DNA of 64,000 bases from the NCBI RefSeq assembly GCF_001619985.1, contig NW_017264204.1, positions 623,983-687,982 of the forward strand, given 5' to 3'. This stretch comes from Xylona heveae TC161 (lineage: Eukaryota; Ascomycota; Xylonomycetes; Xylonales; Xylonaceae). Every line of letters begins with the position of its first letter. The first letter of the stretch is position 1. A program made the translations under genes and the position numbers. The notes beneath the pieces are model-generated. The model made no database searches and was not told the DNA's origin. It saw only the letters and a program-made list of their open reading frames with translations. Shown one piece after another: positions 45,698 through 59,200 of the stretch.

Positions 45698-47125
45698 ATG
45701 GACGATTACGAAAGTCGACGGCATCGACGCCGATCCGAGTCTCACTCGAAACATCCTCAACACCACAGTCTATATGCCGCTAGATCTGAAACCCGTTCAC
45801 GCTCACGCTCACCTCTGTCCTCCGGGCATCGGCACCATGAAAGCCGTAAATATAGACATGGCGACTTAAGGGAATCGAATCATCGTTCGGATTCACCAAG
45901 GGTCAGACGGCATGGTAGAGAGCGATCCGCGGGACGGGAAGAGAGAAGACATAGGAGGAAGGAAAAGGAAAGAAAACACTTGGGCGTCGCACCGGTAGCT
46001 GCTCTACCTTTTGAATCCCGACCGTTACACAAATCGGACTTTAAAGAATATAAACCACTTTTTGCGCTCTACTTGGATATTCAGAAGCAGTTGTTTCTGG
46101 ATGATTTAGCAGAAGACGAGGTAAAGGGCCGGTGGAAGAGCTTCGTGGGACGATGGTAGGTGTATTTGTCCATGAAATGTTACTTTGGCCTTTAGAATCT
46201 ACCTCAAATCAACTTTCGGCTTTACTTCGATTTTTTTTTGGTCCGGGAGAATCAATATCAAAGTAATCAATACTCTTCAAGTACTTTCGAGCTGACATTT
46301 CTGAGGAACCGCGGAGAACTAGCGGAGGGTTGGTATGATCCGGCAATGAAGAAAAAGGCATCGCAGCAGTCATATACAGAAGATGTTTCTGGCGCGCAAG
46401 AGTATTCCCGCGCAGCCAGGTCTAGGTATTCGCCGACGCGAGATCATCACGACGATTCACGCCAAGCCGGTGATGAAAGCGACGAGGACGAAGTTGGGCC
46501 TGACTTGCCATCACAACAGTACGGCACTGGTAGTGGTAGACGGCCAGGGCCAGCAATACCAAAAATGCAGGATCTCGAATTGCAGCGAGGTAGGGTTTCT
46601 CAGTACTTCTCTTGGAGGAGAAATGGCTGATGACAGGAACTATTCTACAGAATTGATCCAAGAAGATGAAGAAGCTCGCCGGGAAGATATGCGCCATGCG
46701 CGGAAGATGGACAGAAAGCAGCAAAAGGAACACTTAGAGGACTTGGTACCTCGCGCGGAGCCTGGGACACGAGAACGGCAACTGGAGAAGAAAAAGGAGC
46801 TCAATGAAAAGATGAAGGCATATCGCGACAAATCGCCCGTTGAAGAGGTCAACGAGCGTGATCTCATGGGCGACGATAGCCTTGAAGCATATAGGGCACA
46901 GAAAAAAGAGGTGGAGAAGAAAAAGAATGAGCGCGAGCTGCGACGTGAGGAAATGCTGCGGGTTGGTATTCCCCGCGGGGCGAACACTGTACGAGAAGAG
47001 ATGCGCTGACATGACCGATGCAGGCCCGGGCAGAGGAACGCGAGGAACGACTCCAAGAACATCGGGCAAAAGAAGATAAGACGATGGCGATGCTGAAGGC
47101 GCTGGCGAAACAAAATTTTGGGTAA
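45698..47125 (+). CDS. RS-rich nuclear protein, SCI1-like
   Basis: Four exons (45698-46155, 46306-46589, 46651-46961, 47024-47125; introns 150, 61 and 62 bp) give 384 residues. The N-terminal third is rich in Arg, Ser and His (RSRSRSPL, RRHRRKEKERKH). The conserved core joins LYLDIQKQLFLDDLAEDEVK and GRWKSFVGRW to NRGELAEGWYDPAM across the first splice. A charged helical part follows (QEDEEARREDMRHARKM, REELNEKM-like), ending ARAEEREERLQEHRAKED and MLKALAKQNFG. The core resembles style cell-cycle inhibitor 1 and its eukaryotic relatives, nuclear RS-type proteins thought to act in RNA processing. The family call rests on the WDIQKQ-to-EGWYDP block. Confidence 0.8.
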
Positions 47126-48028
47126 CCGTACTTGAGATGAGAATAGGTATGATTACATCTGCATGAGCTCTCTCTAGTGATATGGTTATCAGACCTCACT
47201 GGCTGGCTCGCCCATAATCGAAAACATGATACTTTAAAGCTCATATACTACCCCTCATCATCAAGGTGGCACGATTTTCATCCCCTGTCAACAAATTGAA
47301 TTTGAGAGCTCCCGTGGATCACTCTGCGCAAAACTACCGGGGAATATACTAATCCCAATCAAGCCGTCCGGAGAAAGTAAGGCCATAAATTTCAAAAAGC
47401 AATCAAAAAGCAAATTAATACCTCTACTGCAGCCATTGGGTTCGCGTCCTATCGATGTTTACGACCTTTTATGTTTTGTAGTGTATTCAGCCGCAAAGCT
47501 TGGTTAAGTGCCCGCCCGAAGGGTCCGCACAGTAGTTACAGTAGCTAGCGGAGCTTGGTATCACTAATCTAGCTAGCAACCTTAGCTGTAATTTAGCCGC
47601 GCTGTTATCCCCTTGATAGCCGTATGCGCATTAAGGCTCCCTTGTTCACCGTAGCACCCACGTCAATCGTCAACAGCTTCAAGGAAAGCTGAAGCTGCAG
47701 CCTTAAATCCGACACTCGTTGCTGGACTGTACAGAGCTCTCCACTTGACCAAATTCATTCGGGAAGCTCCTCTAACTTATCTGTTCCAACCATAATTGCA
47801 AATACAGCTCTGAAATCGTCCGACAACATTTGTTCCTCGTTCTTAATCAGAACCAGCTACCCTTCGCGCCCTCACACCGCTTTCTTTTCAGCCAAAGAGG
47901 CAGCAATTAGAGACGCTCTCAATTTTTGACAAATTTGCAGCTTCAACACTGTCACCGTCTACGCTAAGCAGGGGGGATATATACCATTTTTGAATCAATT
48001 GTCAATCTTCTCTCCTCAACTTCTCAGC
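47126..48028. other. Spacer and promoter of the DUF4870-like gene
   Basis: About 900 bp of mixed composition with no supported gene. The last 70 bp before the start are CT-rich with short TTTT runs. Confidence 0.5.
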
Positions 48029-49044
48029 ATGGACTTTGCGCCTTATCAAGACCAAGCGCCTGAAACGACGCGTACACGCTCTCCGTTACCCAACGGCGCT
48101 CGACGCTCTGGCTCGTTCTCTCCCGTGCCTCGACTGGGTCCGAACAATGCGAAACCTCCTCAGCGGCCCATAGTCGATCCTTGGGCTCCTTCTGCACGCC
48201 TGCCGTCGCCGACGCAGTTTGCCGATGAAGACAGCCAGTACACATACCAGAATCGCGACGCGGGACGGGGGTCAGACTGGGAGAGAGACTACGAGGCGGA
48301 TGTTGGAATAACGGCCAGCGGAAGCCCGACTGGTTTTGGCGGGGGACCGAGCAGCAGATCAAATGTCGATCTTTTTGAGACGAGCCTCCCGCTGCGCCTA
48401 GATTATGAAGCAATGTTGGCGTACCTTTTGTTGCCTCCTGCGGGCGGAGTGTTGTTGTTGCTGGTCGAGCATAAGAGCGATTATGTCCGGTTTCACGCAT
48501 GGCAGAGCGCATTATTGTTTACAGGGATTTTTGTAAGCCTTCTTGCCTCTCTATAATACCTGTTCCTCCTTTTCCGGGCCTCCCTTGAGGTGCAGCCCGT
48601 GTGCGCAGCACACTCTTACGGATACATTACAACAAAAAAAATATGTGCTGACAACAGGTTGTATTCGGGACATTTACAGATCCTCCATCTTCTTCTCTCC
48701 TGGTCCCGGTTTCTCTCTTGGCTTCTTTTTATCTGCGACTTGGCGCTCATCGGGTGGTTAACTCTGCGCGCCTATCGTGATGGTACGTTTCCCTCACTAT
48801 TCCCATCTTCCCACCTTTCCTCCCCCTTTTTTTCTTTTCTTTTCTTTCCTTCCCTTCCGTTCCGTTCCGTTTTGTATTTGTTTTGTCTGTTTTCGTCCCC
48901 TCTTCTCTTTCTTGTCTATTAGTCTCCCGTCCTAGACCACTCTTGTTACAATCCACTAACACGATACCGCCAGCCGACACGCTTGATCGATGCGAAGTCC
49001 CCTTCTTCGGCCGTCTTGCCAGCTCTTTTCTCGATGACGAATAA
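48029..49044 (+). CDS. Small multi-pass membrane protein, DUF4870/UPF0132-like
   Basis: Three exons (48029-48532, 48680-48782, 48974-49044; introns 147 and 191 bp) give 225 residues. The first half is Pro/Ser/Arg-rich and cytosolic-looking. Membrane segments are MLAYLLLPPAGGVLLLLVEH, ALLFTGIFILHLLLSW (joined across splice 1) and FLSWLLFICDLALIGWL. The motif YVRFHAWQSALLF between helices is the signature of the DUF4870/UPF0132 group. The end DADTLDRCEVPFFGRLASSF is completed across the second splice, and the protein stops at LDDE. Function is unknown. The intron 2 sequence and the 3' region are very CT-rich. Confidence 0.8.
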
Positions 49045-50121
49045 TGATAACCGCTCTTTTATATCCTTTTCCTGTTCCTTTCCCTTTTTTCTTTCCCTTT
49101 TGCCTTTTCAAAAGGCCTTTTCCCTTTCTCGTTCCTTTTTCCCGTTCCCACTCTCCTCTAATGACGGCATGAGATTTGTATATGTGATATATGCATTGGA
49201 TTATCATTACATTCTAGCGCTGAACTCTCTTTTTCTTTTTCTTTTTTTTTTTCTTATTTCCCTCTTCCGTCTTTTCTTTTCTTTTCTTTTCTTATTCCCC
49301 TCTTTCCGTCTCCCATCTCTTTTTAACCTCCATCGCCATTGCCACCATCATCTTCAACCTCTTCCTCTTCTTTTTCTTCTTCTTGTTCATCACCATCTTC
49401 ATCTCTTTCTGCGCATGCTTTCATTTCGTTCCACCGTTTCCACCCTCCACCCTTTTCTAGTAATCTGTAATTTGTAATTTGTATTCTCTTTAATACCACT
49501 CTATTCCGCAATTGCGCATTTCTTCTTTTTTTATCCCTTTTTCTTTATTTCTATACATTCTTTCCTGCTTGACCCCCTCCCTTCTTTTTATTTTATTTCC
49601 CCTGGTCTTCTTCACTATTTCTATTCTACTATACGTCAAATACCTGCAAATTGCAAATTGCAAATTGCAACTACGATATAACATTGCATTTCCATATTTC
49701 CTAGTGTCTTTTCTTTTCTCTATTGTTTCTAATACCGGTGTCATGTACATACGACACGCATTGCATTTTGCATTTTGCATTCTCGTCTCTGTTTATTCCA
49801 ACGTATGTGTATATATTTCTGCCTCATGATATCAATTCCTTTTCGAGAAGTTGTCAAGGTGGATTTGCAAATGCAATTGCAATTGTCATTAAAAACAATA
49901 TCACAAAGATGAATAAATAATTTAAAAAAAAAAAATACGAGGTGAGCAATTGTAGATGACTATGTGTTTGGATATCATGGTCGCATTAGATTATAAGATG
50001 AATCTAGAATACACGCTTTTGGAAAAGAACTAGCTGGTAGGTATTCGTTGAGAAGATGAAAAGAAATAAAGAGAAAGAGAAAAGAAGATGATATTGACAG
50101 ATTCACATCACCGCTGACAAC
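49045..50121. other. Pyrimidine-rich convergent spacer with heptamer repeats
   Basis: From 49060 to 49760 the plus strand is mostly T and C, with TTTTC-type microsatellite (49270-49300). Three short tandem arrays occur: gtaattt (49467-49485), tgcaaat (49645-49670) and attttgc (49760-49781). No gene is seen; open frames come from composition. Confidence 0.55.
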
Positions 50122-51316
50122 TTAATGAGTCACACCAAGTTGCTTCTCGAGCTCGAGCAGATTCTTGACCGTGTCGACGATAGTGTCCTTGAGGCTGCGG
50201 AAATGGATATCCAAGTCGCGCTCCGCCTTGGAGTGGTCGACCTTGAACATGTCCGGCAGAGGGGCGTTCGGGGTGCCCTCTGGCACACGGTTGCGCAGCT
50301 CGGGGAAGTTCTCGCGAATAATGTCGCAGACCTGCTGGTAGGTAAAGGTCGAGGAGGCGAGGAAGTAGCGCTGGTTGCCGGCAACCTCGGACTCGTAAGC
50401 GCGGAGATGGGCGAGGGCGACGTCACGCACGTCAACAAAAGCAGGGAAGGAAGTGTCTGGGACGCTCTTTTCTGAGCCGTTGATGAGGCGGTAGATGTCG
50501 GCCGACGAGGTGTTGAGCTTCTTGATGTCCGTGACGGTGTGCAGGTTTGGTCCGTAGATCATGGGGGGACACAGGGTGGTGACGCAGAGCTTGGGCTGGG
50601 CGGCCTCGACAAACTCGTAGGCGGCGCGCTCAGCGAACGTCTTGCTCGCGCAATATGCGACCGCGCCGTTCTCGGTGCTGCGCGCCTCGTCCTTTTCCAC
50701 AGGGTTCCAGTCGTCTTCGGTGTAGGTGTGATCGGGGCGGAGTCCCTTGGGGATATCAATCATGGCAGCAAAAGAGGAAGTCAGGACGAGTCGCTTCACG
50801 CGGGTGTTCTTCTCATGGAGCGATTTCAAAATGTTGGTTGTGCCCTTGACGGCGGGGGCCAAGAGATCCTGGTTGTTGTCCTTGACCTCCATGACGAATG
50901 GCGAAGCAGTGTGTACGACCTATTTACAACAAGTGTTAGTTGTGTGATTTGAAAGGGGGAGAATATTCAGAAAAAGGAAGAGTACACAGGAAATGGGGGG
51001 AGACACATACTCCATCGACATTCTTGACGGCCTCATCAAAGGCACCCTGCGCGGTAATGTCGGGGACAATGGCAAACGAAAGCTGCTCGCCATACTGGGA
51101 GTGGCTCTTCTTGACAGCTTCGGCGGATTCCTCGGACCGCACGGTGCCACGGACCTTGTATCCGGCTTCGAGGAAGACGTGGAGGACGTGAGCAGCAACG
51201 AAGCCAGAGGCACCGGTAATCAGGATAGTCTTATCCTTGCCCTTTCCCGTAGCAGCGTTGACGAGAGATTTGGCAACGACCTTGATGGATCCTCTTCGAC
51301 CTTCAGTGGCAGACAT
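50122..51316 (-). CDS. NAD(P)-dependent extended short-chain reductase (Gre2-like)
   Basis: Exons 51316-51011 and 50919-50122 (intron 91 bp, GTATGT...AAATAG) give 367 residues. The cofactor motif ILITGASGFVAAH is at about residues 31-43. Then comes VVHTASPFVMEVKDNNQD across the splice and RLVLTSSFAAM; YCASKTFAERAAYEF is the catalytic Tyr-Lys pair. CVTTLCPPMIYGP follows, then AFVDVRDVALAHLRAYE. This is the same superfamily as the reductase at 12720-14169 and looks like fungal aldehyde/ketone reductases of the Gre2 type; the substrate is unknown. About 20 extra N-terminal residues precede the Rossmann strand (MSATEGRRGSIKVV...). The last Gly of TGxxGxxG is Ala. Confidence 0.88.
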
Positions 51317-53270
51317 GATGGGCGAGTCTTGTCAAAAATGGAATTATAATTAGAGCTAAGGAAGATGAGAAAGCTTGAGGGTCTCGAGGCAGCAGACAAT
51401 CAAAAGTCAAGCAGATAAAAAAAAGAATTGGGGTATATGGTATGTTCAACGTAAAGGATCTTGTGTCAAAGGGAAAAAGACAATTGTAGAGGAAAGGGGG
51501 GTGACGGGCGTTATAAAACAGCTATGGAGGGGCAGAACACACAAACAGTCTTTTTTTTTGGTGTGCCCAGAGGACTATGATCTCATTCCTCCTTCATCAT
51601 CACGGTGGCGGTGGTGGTGGTGTCAACCGTAGTCGGGCCACACTCCGGCTGACTACTGAGGGTCCAGGTGGATTGCGCTACTAAATCTTAACTAATCAGT
51701 GGACAATAATCAGGCTAGCATTAACGGAAAGATATTTAAGAAACAAAGAAGCGTGGGGCTGGCAATCCCTGTGTCTCGCATGCAAATAATCATTGGTGCT
51801 GCCGACATTTAGGCAGATTTCATCATCATCATCGTCTTCATCATGCACTTTGGGTGTTGAACAGTGTGGTTCGACACCACCCACGGGTGCCTTTGTTCCT
51901 CTCATGCACCATCATGCAGGAACCAGCATCTTCAAGGACATGCAGTTTTCTAATCTCGTCGATCGGACGTCTTCATGCACCGAGTAAAATTCCACGCCCG
52001 GGTTTAAGCATACTCCTTGCAACAAACGTTCCAATCAAAGACCGGAGGTGGCTCGGAGATAAAGATGGAAGATGTGAAACATTCAATGGTCGGACTTAAC
52101 CTCGGCCGCACTTTGAAGATCCGACTGAACTGTACTCATAGGCTGAATGATGTGGCTGATCGGAGGTAACAATACTCGTATGAAAGAGTGAGACATCCTG
52201 ACATGAAGCACACGCATGCAAGGTTCCTCTTGCTGCTCCGGCTCCTTCGGCACGATAAAACGTTGCATGCGAGATCGGCATGAGCCGGGGCGAGAAGAAA
52301 AACTGTGTGCATAATCCCAGTACAAAACATGCATAAACAGTTGGCTTCATCTGCCAAGACAAAGAAAAAGGATCTGTTGATCAGTCTGGAGAGTCCCTGG
52401 AACGCTCAACTTCGGTCGTTTTCGATGGAAGAGCTATGCGCATTCATTACGTCATGGCGCGTTTCGTTATCCGTGGGGCTTTACTGCGATTAGCTTATCG
52501 GTTGTCGATGACGGTCAAGCTTTTCAGTTGAGTAATCCATAGCGCCGGCAACTCTATTGCGTACTCTGGTAACGGATTCATCGCTCTTCTCCCCTGCAAT
52601 GGTCAAAGCCACCATGTGTCCGCCAAAAGCAGGCAGCAACCAAATGGCACAAGGATCGATCATGTTTCACACAAAATAAATGCTATAATAGTCTTGAATT
52701 AAAATTCTCGTTCATATATCGTAACAAACAGTATCAAGATCCCAACCTATACTCCACGACTTTTTTTTTTCTGGCAATTCGCATATGACCAGCCTAGCCT
52801 ATATGGTACACCATAAAAATCCCATGCTCCCCGATCAAACGTCTAGCCTCGCTGCACGACCCACGCAGAACAAGTAAGACGCCATATTAAAGAGGTAGAG
52901 AGAGAAGTCAAGTAAAAATAAGAAATGCAAGACGAAATGGCAAGGTAAAAAATGAACGGAAGATGATCAAAATGAAATAGACAATGCTTAAACCCGATCA
53001 GATAATGTTGAAACCGTACAAGCTCTCCTGCAAACATGCCACTGGTGAGTCGCCCAATGATGATGACGGTTGTAAAAGAGATATAAGACACGTGACAAGG
53101 TAGTAGAGGCTTTTGTGGCGACGTGGTTCGAAACGTAGGAAAGACTAAGAGTCCTCGTGCTTGTTTTTACAAGTGAAGCAGAATGCTGCAGTAAACTCGG
53201 CCCATTTGCGCAGATCATGTAGTTGCGATGGACCCATGGCGGCCGCCAGGGTTGCCGGATGATTGTTCCG
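51317..53270. other. 1.95 kb spacer, no supported gene
   Basis: The half nearest the reductase is its upstream region; the half nearest NOT1 is the NOT1 3' flank (T-run near 52760). Several short frames between 51696 and 52493 and at 52843-53368 were examined on both strands and show no family motif. A cat/tca trinucleotide tract occurs at 51821-51843. Confidence 0.45.
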
Positions 53271-56200
53271 TTAAGCCAACGCCCGGGGGCTTTGGTTGAT
53301 ATGTTGGAAGAGGGCACCAAAGAGACGTTCAATCTGCACCAGCCAAGAAAAAAAAAAATTCCCTCCATCAGCCATGTCTTCCGAGATCCACCTAGAGACG
53401 AAGCAACATGCTTACCTCAGGCGCTGCCTTGACAAACGGCAAATCCCAAAACATGTAGCTTGGGTTCTTCAATAGTTCCAACAAGGTAATGATAAGACCC
53501 CACGGGTGAGGTCGATGCACAATCAGACGCTCCAGCAATACCCTCGTCACCTGCTGTCGCACGTCCGACTGCGATTGGTCCGTTTGGTCCGTGCCGAAGA
53601 GGTGGAGGAGCGCATAACTAAAGTAATGCGTGTGGCTATTGGGATACCGAAGTTGGTTGGCGATGGCACTCAAAAGGTAGTAGCGCGCTTCGGGCCGGAG
53701 TTGCTTGCACAGTTGTTCTAGTAGCGCCGAATGGGCAGAGTTGCTACTGAACGTAGGTCCGCCCTTCTGACCGGCATTGGCAATTGCATTCATACCCGTG
53801 TAGAGAACAATCGAGTTGAGGAGAACAATGTCGGCTTGGATTGGCTCAAACGCGACACCACTCGCGTCGCTCGACGGGGTGGAAATGGCCTCCAAGATTG
53901 CCGAAATTTGCTCCTTTTCAATCACGTTGTTCTGGAAAATCTGGTCGATGACATCCTTGATTCTTGCGCTTTGAAGCGGCTCTTCCACGTCACCAGCGAC
54001 GACAGGAGATTTGCGAATCTCTTCGAGCCGGTCCACCTTCAGTCCCGCCGTAAACGGGTCTGGGAGCTCAGGGAAAGAAGACGGGTATGCGCTCAAGATC
54101 AAGTTGCGCAGCTGAGGGGAATGAGCAGGCACGACATTGCAGAGGCGATAGTGGTTGTCAGCCAAAAACTCCGGAAAGTCGTGATGCAAAACGAGCAAAA
54201 TACGGAGGACACCACGGTAGATATCCTTGGCAACGGGGGAAATCTCTAATGGTTTCAGCAGCTCTCCCACATATTTGAGCATGGTCACCATGATTTGCGC
54301 AAAAATCTCCCAGCCCTAGAAATAAGAACAAAAAGTCAGCTATCCTGAAGGAACAAAACACATTTAGATTCTCAGGGAAAATATAACATACTGCTTCATC
54401 GGCCATCTTCAGCAAACCAGGCATGAAGATTCGGTGCGAGATCAACGTCAGCCACCCAAAAGCAAAAGCAGGGAAATACAGCGGTTGCAGGGCCAGCCAT
54501 TTATCGGCGAACACCAGCATAACTTCCTTGTCTTGCTCAGGGCTTTGTCGAGCATTGGTATGATATTCGCATAGGATGCTTGAGAAGAGACGGAAGAAAA
54601 CACGCTGGTTGAAGAGTTCGCCACGCATAGTGTGGTGATGGCAGAGAACGAGCACAATGAGCGAAAGAATCGAATCCAGATATTGAGCTTTGCTGGACTT
54701 GACAACTCCGTCTGATTCCCCTTGATACTTCACGAGTAGGACGACGAGTTTGGCCAAAGCATCCACGCAAAGAAAGGCGTCGTTGAGGCTACCCGCTGGA
54801 TTGCGCTCCTCCCGTTCAAAAGCCTCGACGGATGCGTCGATACAGACACGGAAGAAAACAGCAGAGGCCTCGCGATCGTGCATCACCTTCTTCTCATGTA
54901 GCTGCGCTATGAATGCTGCCAGCAGCTTCTCGGTTGAGCTTGGGTGATTGCAGACACCGACCCACTCCATAAATATGTACTCCATTTGGTCACGCTTTGC
55001 ACGTGCCTTTTGTTCTTCTGGGCCAGCAATCGTTTCAGGAATGCCAGCCTCCCGTAGACGTTGCAGCAGCTGCGAAGCAATTGTGAGATCCTTGTCTTCG
55101 GCGAGCCAATTAGCCATGGCCTCAAGGCTGCCTGCAAAGTCGGCGCGCAGTGCAGTCGGCTTGTCGCTGAAGAGAACTTCAGTGAGAAGATCAGAAAGGA
55201 ATTGAAGGCCTGCAATCTTTCGTGCCTGAATAGATCTTGTGATGATGAGATCAACGCGGTGCACCTCGATTAAACCAATGTCGAGCAAAGAAACCGTTAC
55301 GGGAACGTTTAGCACTCGCTCATCGTCAATGTTGGCGAGCCACAGGATGACCTCCCTTGCTGTAGCCGGCGAGAGTTGACAAAGCTTGTTCAGCAACTGT
55401 ACCAGCACTTCAATCTCTAATGGCTTTTCAGATTGCGTGTAGAGAGCAACGCAGATTTTTTGGGCAGCAGTAAGAGAGATTTCTTCCCGTTGAGCAGACG
55501 TGACGACTAGGCGAAGCGTCTGGTCCGAGATGTCTCGCACGGGGCTGTCCGGACTGAGCTCTGCGAACCGCTGCTCTTGAGCCCCTTTCATAGCTCGCTG
55601 CAAATCCAAGAGCAAATCCTGGACTCTGTCACGAAGAGTTGGAAGATCCATAAAACCATTTAACTGAGGCTGGGAAGATGGGATGGCCAGAGGAGCTGTC
55701 TGCAAAAGCTGCTTTTGTTGAGCGGCTTGATGTGGAACCACGGGAGGCTCTGCAGGTGTAGGAAGATGAGGAACAGAGGGGAATTGCTCCTGGAGAACAT
55801 CGGATACTTGACGTGAGGCATCCTGCGAAGCGACATTCAGGTGAGTGCTGGGTCCACGGGACTGACGTGCAAAATCCTCGTAAATTGCCAGCTGCTCTTT
55901 ATTAAGACCGTCGGTCGACTGCTTGTAGGGATCCGGCATAAAGAAAGCCCAGCGATTGATGACCGGGTCAATGAATGGCTCATTCGGGTGGGCGGCCCTG
56001 TGTTCCCGACGAGAAACCAAGAGATCATTGATGTGCGCCTCAATTTCGGGCATTGCTCGCTGTTCGGCAGCCTTTTCAACTGTGCTGCAAGCGAGATCAA
56101 GATTGTCGTTAACGCACATAAGGATCGCACCTTCTGCTAAAGGCTGATCAGGTAGCTCTGACTGCATAAGTCGAATATAATTTGTCATGCTCATCCGGAG

Positions 56201-59200
56201 AGGTTCCTTGCAGGTGACAAGAGCTAGGCTTCCAGCCAATGCTTTTGCCATTGTCAGTGCAGCCTGTCGAACCTTTTCTTCATCAGGTTCGGTCGCAAAA
56301 TCTTTACGGATCAACTGAGCAGTCGAAATGGTTGCAATCGTGACTGAGCGCTCAACAACGGGTGAGATGATCTCAATAATAGCGCGCTGGACAGCGGTTG
56401 ACACAATTTGTCTCAGACGAGCAGGGCTGATCATAGTACTCGAGGACGGTGGGTAGACAAGCAGAGTACTAAGGTCGGGCAAGGAAGGAAGAATCGCACC
56501 AGGGGAGAACCGACCATTTTGAGGGCGAGGGCGGTTCAGAGCGCTGAGTGACAATTCATCAAAACCCTCCAATCCATCGGGAATTGATTGTCCAGACACC
56601 TCCTCTTCGATCTGAGGCCGATCTCGAATACTGGTGGATGGTTCAACGGCCTTGTAGTCTAGATCCAAATCCTTGCAGAGCACCTCAATCTCGAACTTCA
56701 AATTGAGCTTCAATTCAGCGAAGTGGTAGAGCTCCAAGAGTAGGCGAATAATTTCCATAAGCCATGGATTGGGAGGCTTAAAAACCTTTGACTTCTTGGC
56801 TTGGATCAAAACTTTGCCGGCGAAAGGAATCACCACGAGGAGTCTTTGCGTGTCGTACCCTTCGATCAACAGATCCTTGAAAGAGATGTTTTTGTATTTG
56901 ATAGGTTTGTCCCTGGCAATTGTCAAAGACCCGAGCCAGGCCCCCAAATTCTTCAAGTGAGAACGTTCAGTTGACGAATTCATCGTAGAATCGGCATTCA
57001 GCATGCGCACTACGCTAGCATACGTCTCGCGGAGAACCTCTGCCCAGAGAATCTTGCTGTTAAAGGCCGTGAGCATGTCGAGGTAAAGCTGCTGGAAATT
57101 GGGTTGGAGCTTCGCCCGCTCCTCCACTAGATAGCCAGCAAACCACTGGTGGTGTTCGTCTTGTAGAGCATCCCGAAGGTCAGCAAGTTTCTCAGACAGA
57201 TTTCTTTCAGAGACATTGTTCAAAACAAAGAGAACCTTGTCTTGCACGTCTTCCTCCGGCTCGTGATAAATTTCTGGCCTAAGGGGAGGATCGACATGAA
57301 TCGAATGAAAGTTGAGCCTCGGAGAATGCGAGTTTTGTAAGAACATTTCGTCAACGCTGCCATTTGGCAGGCTCGATCCCTCGGCATGCAACCCATCCGG
57401 CTTACTGTCATCACTAGAGCGACCTGCCCGGTCCCTCAAAACCTCCTCGGCCTTGCTGTAAATTTCCGTTGTCTGAAGTGCTGGCACCTGGAGCAGGCGG
57501 CTACACAAGCCTGGCCACTCGTGCAACCGATTTGAAAAGTGAATCAAAGCCTGCAGACCGAATTTGTACATGGAACTCTCTGGCGCATAATCTCGCACAG
57601 CTTCGAACACCATTCCCAGACCCACTCGCAGAGGAATGCCATCAATCAAATGGAAATTAATGATTCCACCGAACAATACAGCTGTGGTGGCTAGAGCTTC
57701 CAAAGGATATTCATGGTAGCAGCTATACTCGTCGAACAGGCCGTGAATCATACATGCAAAGAGGTCTTGTTCAGCAGGATCCCGAGACGTCTTGTACTTT
57801 TGCAGGAGCTCAACCACTTCACGCACGTCAAATTCTCCGCTGTACATCCGTTTGTAGTGTTCTTGCATCTTTGCATCGGTGCCCTCGGATATGGCATTAC
57901 TTTCCTCGCCGCTCGCATCGATAATGTCATCAAAGCCTTCCCCGTAATTGACAAGGCGCGGGTAGGCCTGAATACATAATCTTTGAATCACAGTCAATTC
58001 TTCGCGGCGGTCTCCAAGATGCTCCTCTAGAATGTCAAGCATAGCATTTACGGTTTTGACCGCGAGGCTAATTGTCCTTTGACTTGGCTGCTCCTTTCGC
58101 ACCAGACGCAACTCATCCTCCGCCTTGATGGTCAGGAATCGAGACAAGGCGAAGATGAATTCCTGGGGGCCTCTCTGAGCATTACCCTGCGCCCATTGCT
58201 CAAGGTCCAGAGCACCGCGGCGATGTGCCAAAGCTGCAAGATCAACACCAAAGCCGTTGAAAATCATGAGTAGCTCGTCCAGCCAGCCATGTCGCTCCGC
58301 GTGTTCGAACAGCAGAGGCAGCTGCATAGGGTCCTGAGAATGTGTTTCAACAAGCCGAGTTGCCACCCACTGCTTGTCCTGCTTCCAGAGAGCATGAAGA
58401 ACGAAGCTGTAATTGGGATGCTGCTTTAGCAGGAATGGATAGAACAGCCGCAAGAGCACGCTCTGCTGCGTGTCGGTCCAGGGCCTGGGCACGCCAAAAG
58501 CGGAGCATAAGAAAATGTCCATGTCATGTTGGACTACCTCATGGAAAGCTCGTTGGCTTTCAGGCATCATCAAAGACTCATTGGACTGGAATGCAAGATC
58601 GAAAAGGGCAGTGATGGCGTCGAGCGAATTGAGAGGATGATTGATAGCTCGCTGTGCATATTCCTTCACATCGTCCGGGGCGTCATCGGCAATGTCAGCC
58701 GTAAAACTCCGTCTCAATCGTGGAATTGCTAACAAGTCAAGGGCATCGCGAGGTTGGGAGGCAAAAGCAGTGACAAAGGCAAGCTGAGTGGCCGGAAATT
58801 GCCACCTCCCACCCCAGAGGGACTGAATATCGCATGCCGGATAGGCTTTCGCCAGTGGTAACAGGGCCTTGTAGAGGGCAAGGAACTGATCTTTATCAAC
58901 TCGGAAGCCCTGGCGGTCGAATTCGCGGAAGAACTCCTGCCAGTCAGGTTCATGCCCGTCCCAGTGCTCTCGAACGACGGCAATAAACGTTGCAGGATTG
59001 TATTGTCCGCGACTTTGGCTTATAATCATGACTAGTAATGCCGTCGCTACTTGCGCAGCACCAAAATCAACTGACTCTGCAGATGATAAGGCTTCCCGGC
59101 AACTTTCCGCACTGCTTGTCATCTTTGGACCAATGCGCTGCACGAGGCGAGGAAGCGTATAAGCCGGTCCGAGTATATCTACCAGCAGCAAAGCAGAGCA

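Noticed and set aside
46238-46305. Upstream extension of the SCI1-like exon 2 frame
   Set aside because: It lies inside intron 1; the splice at 46155/46306 restores the conserved core, the extension does not.
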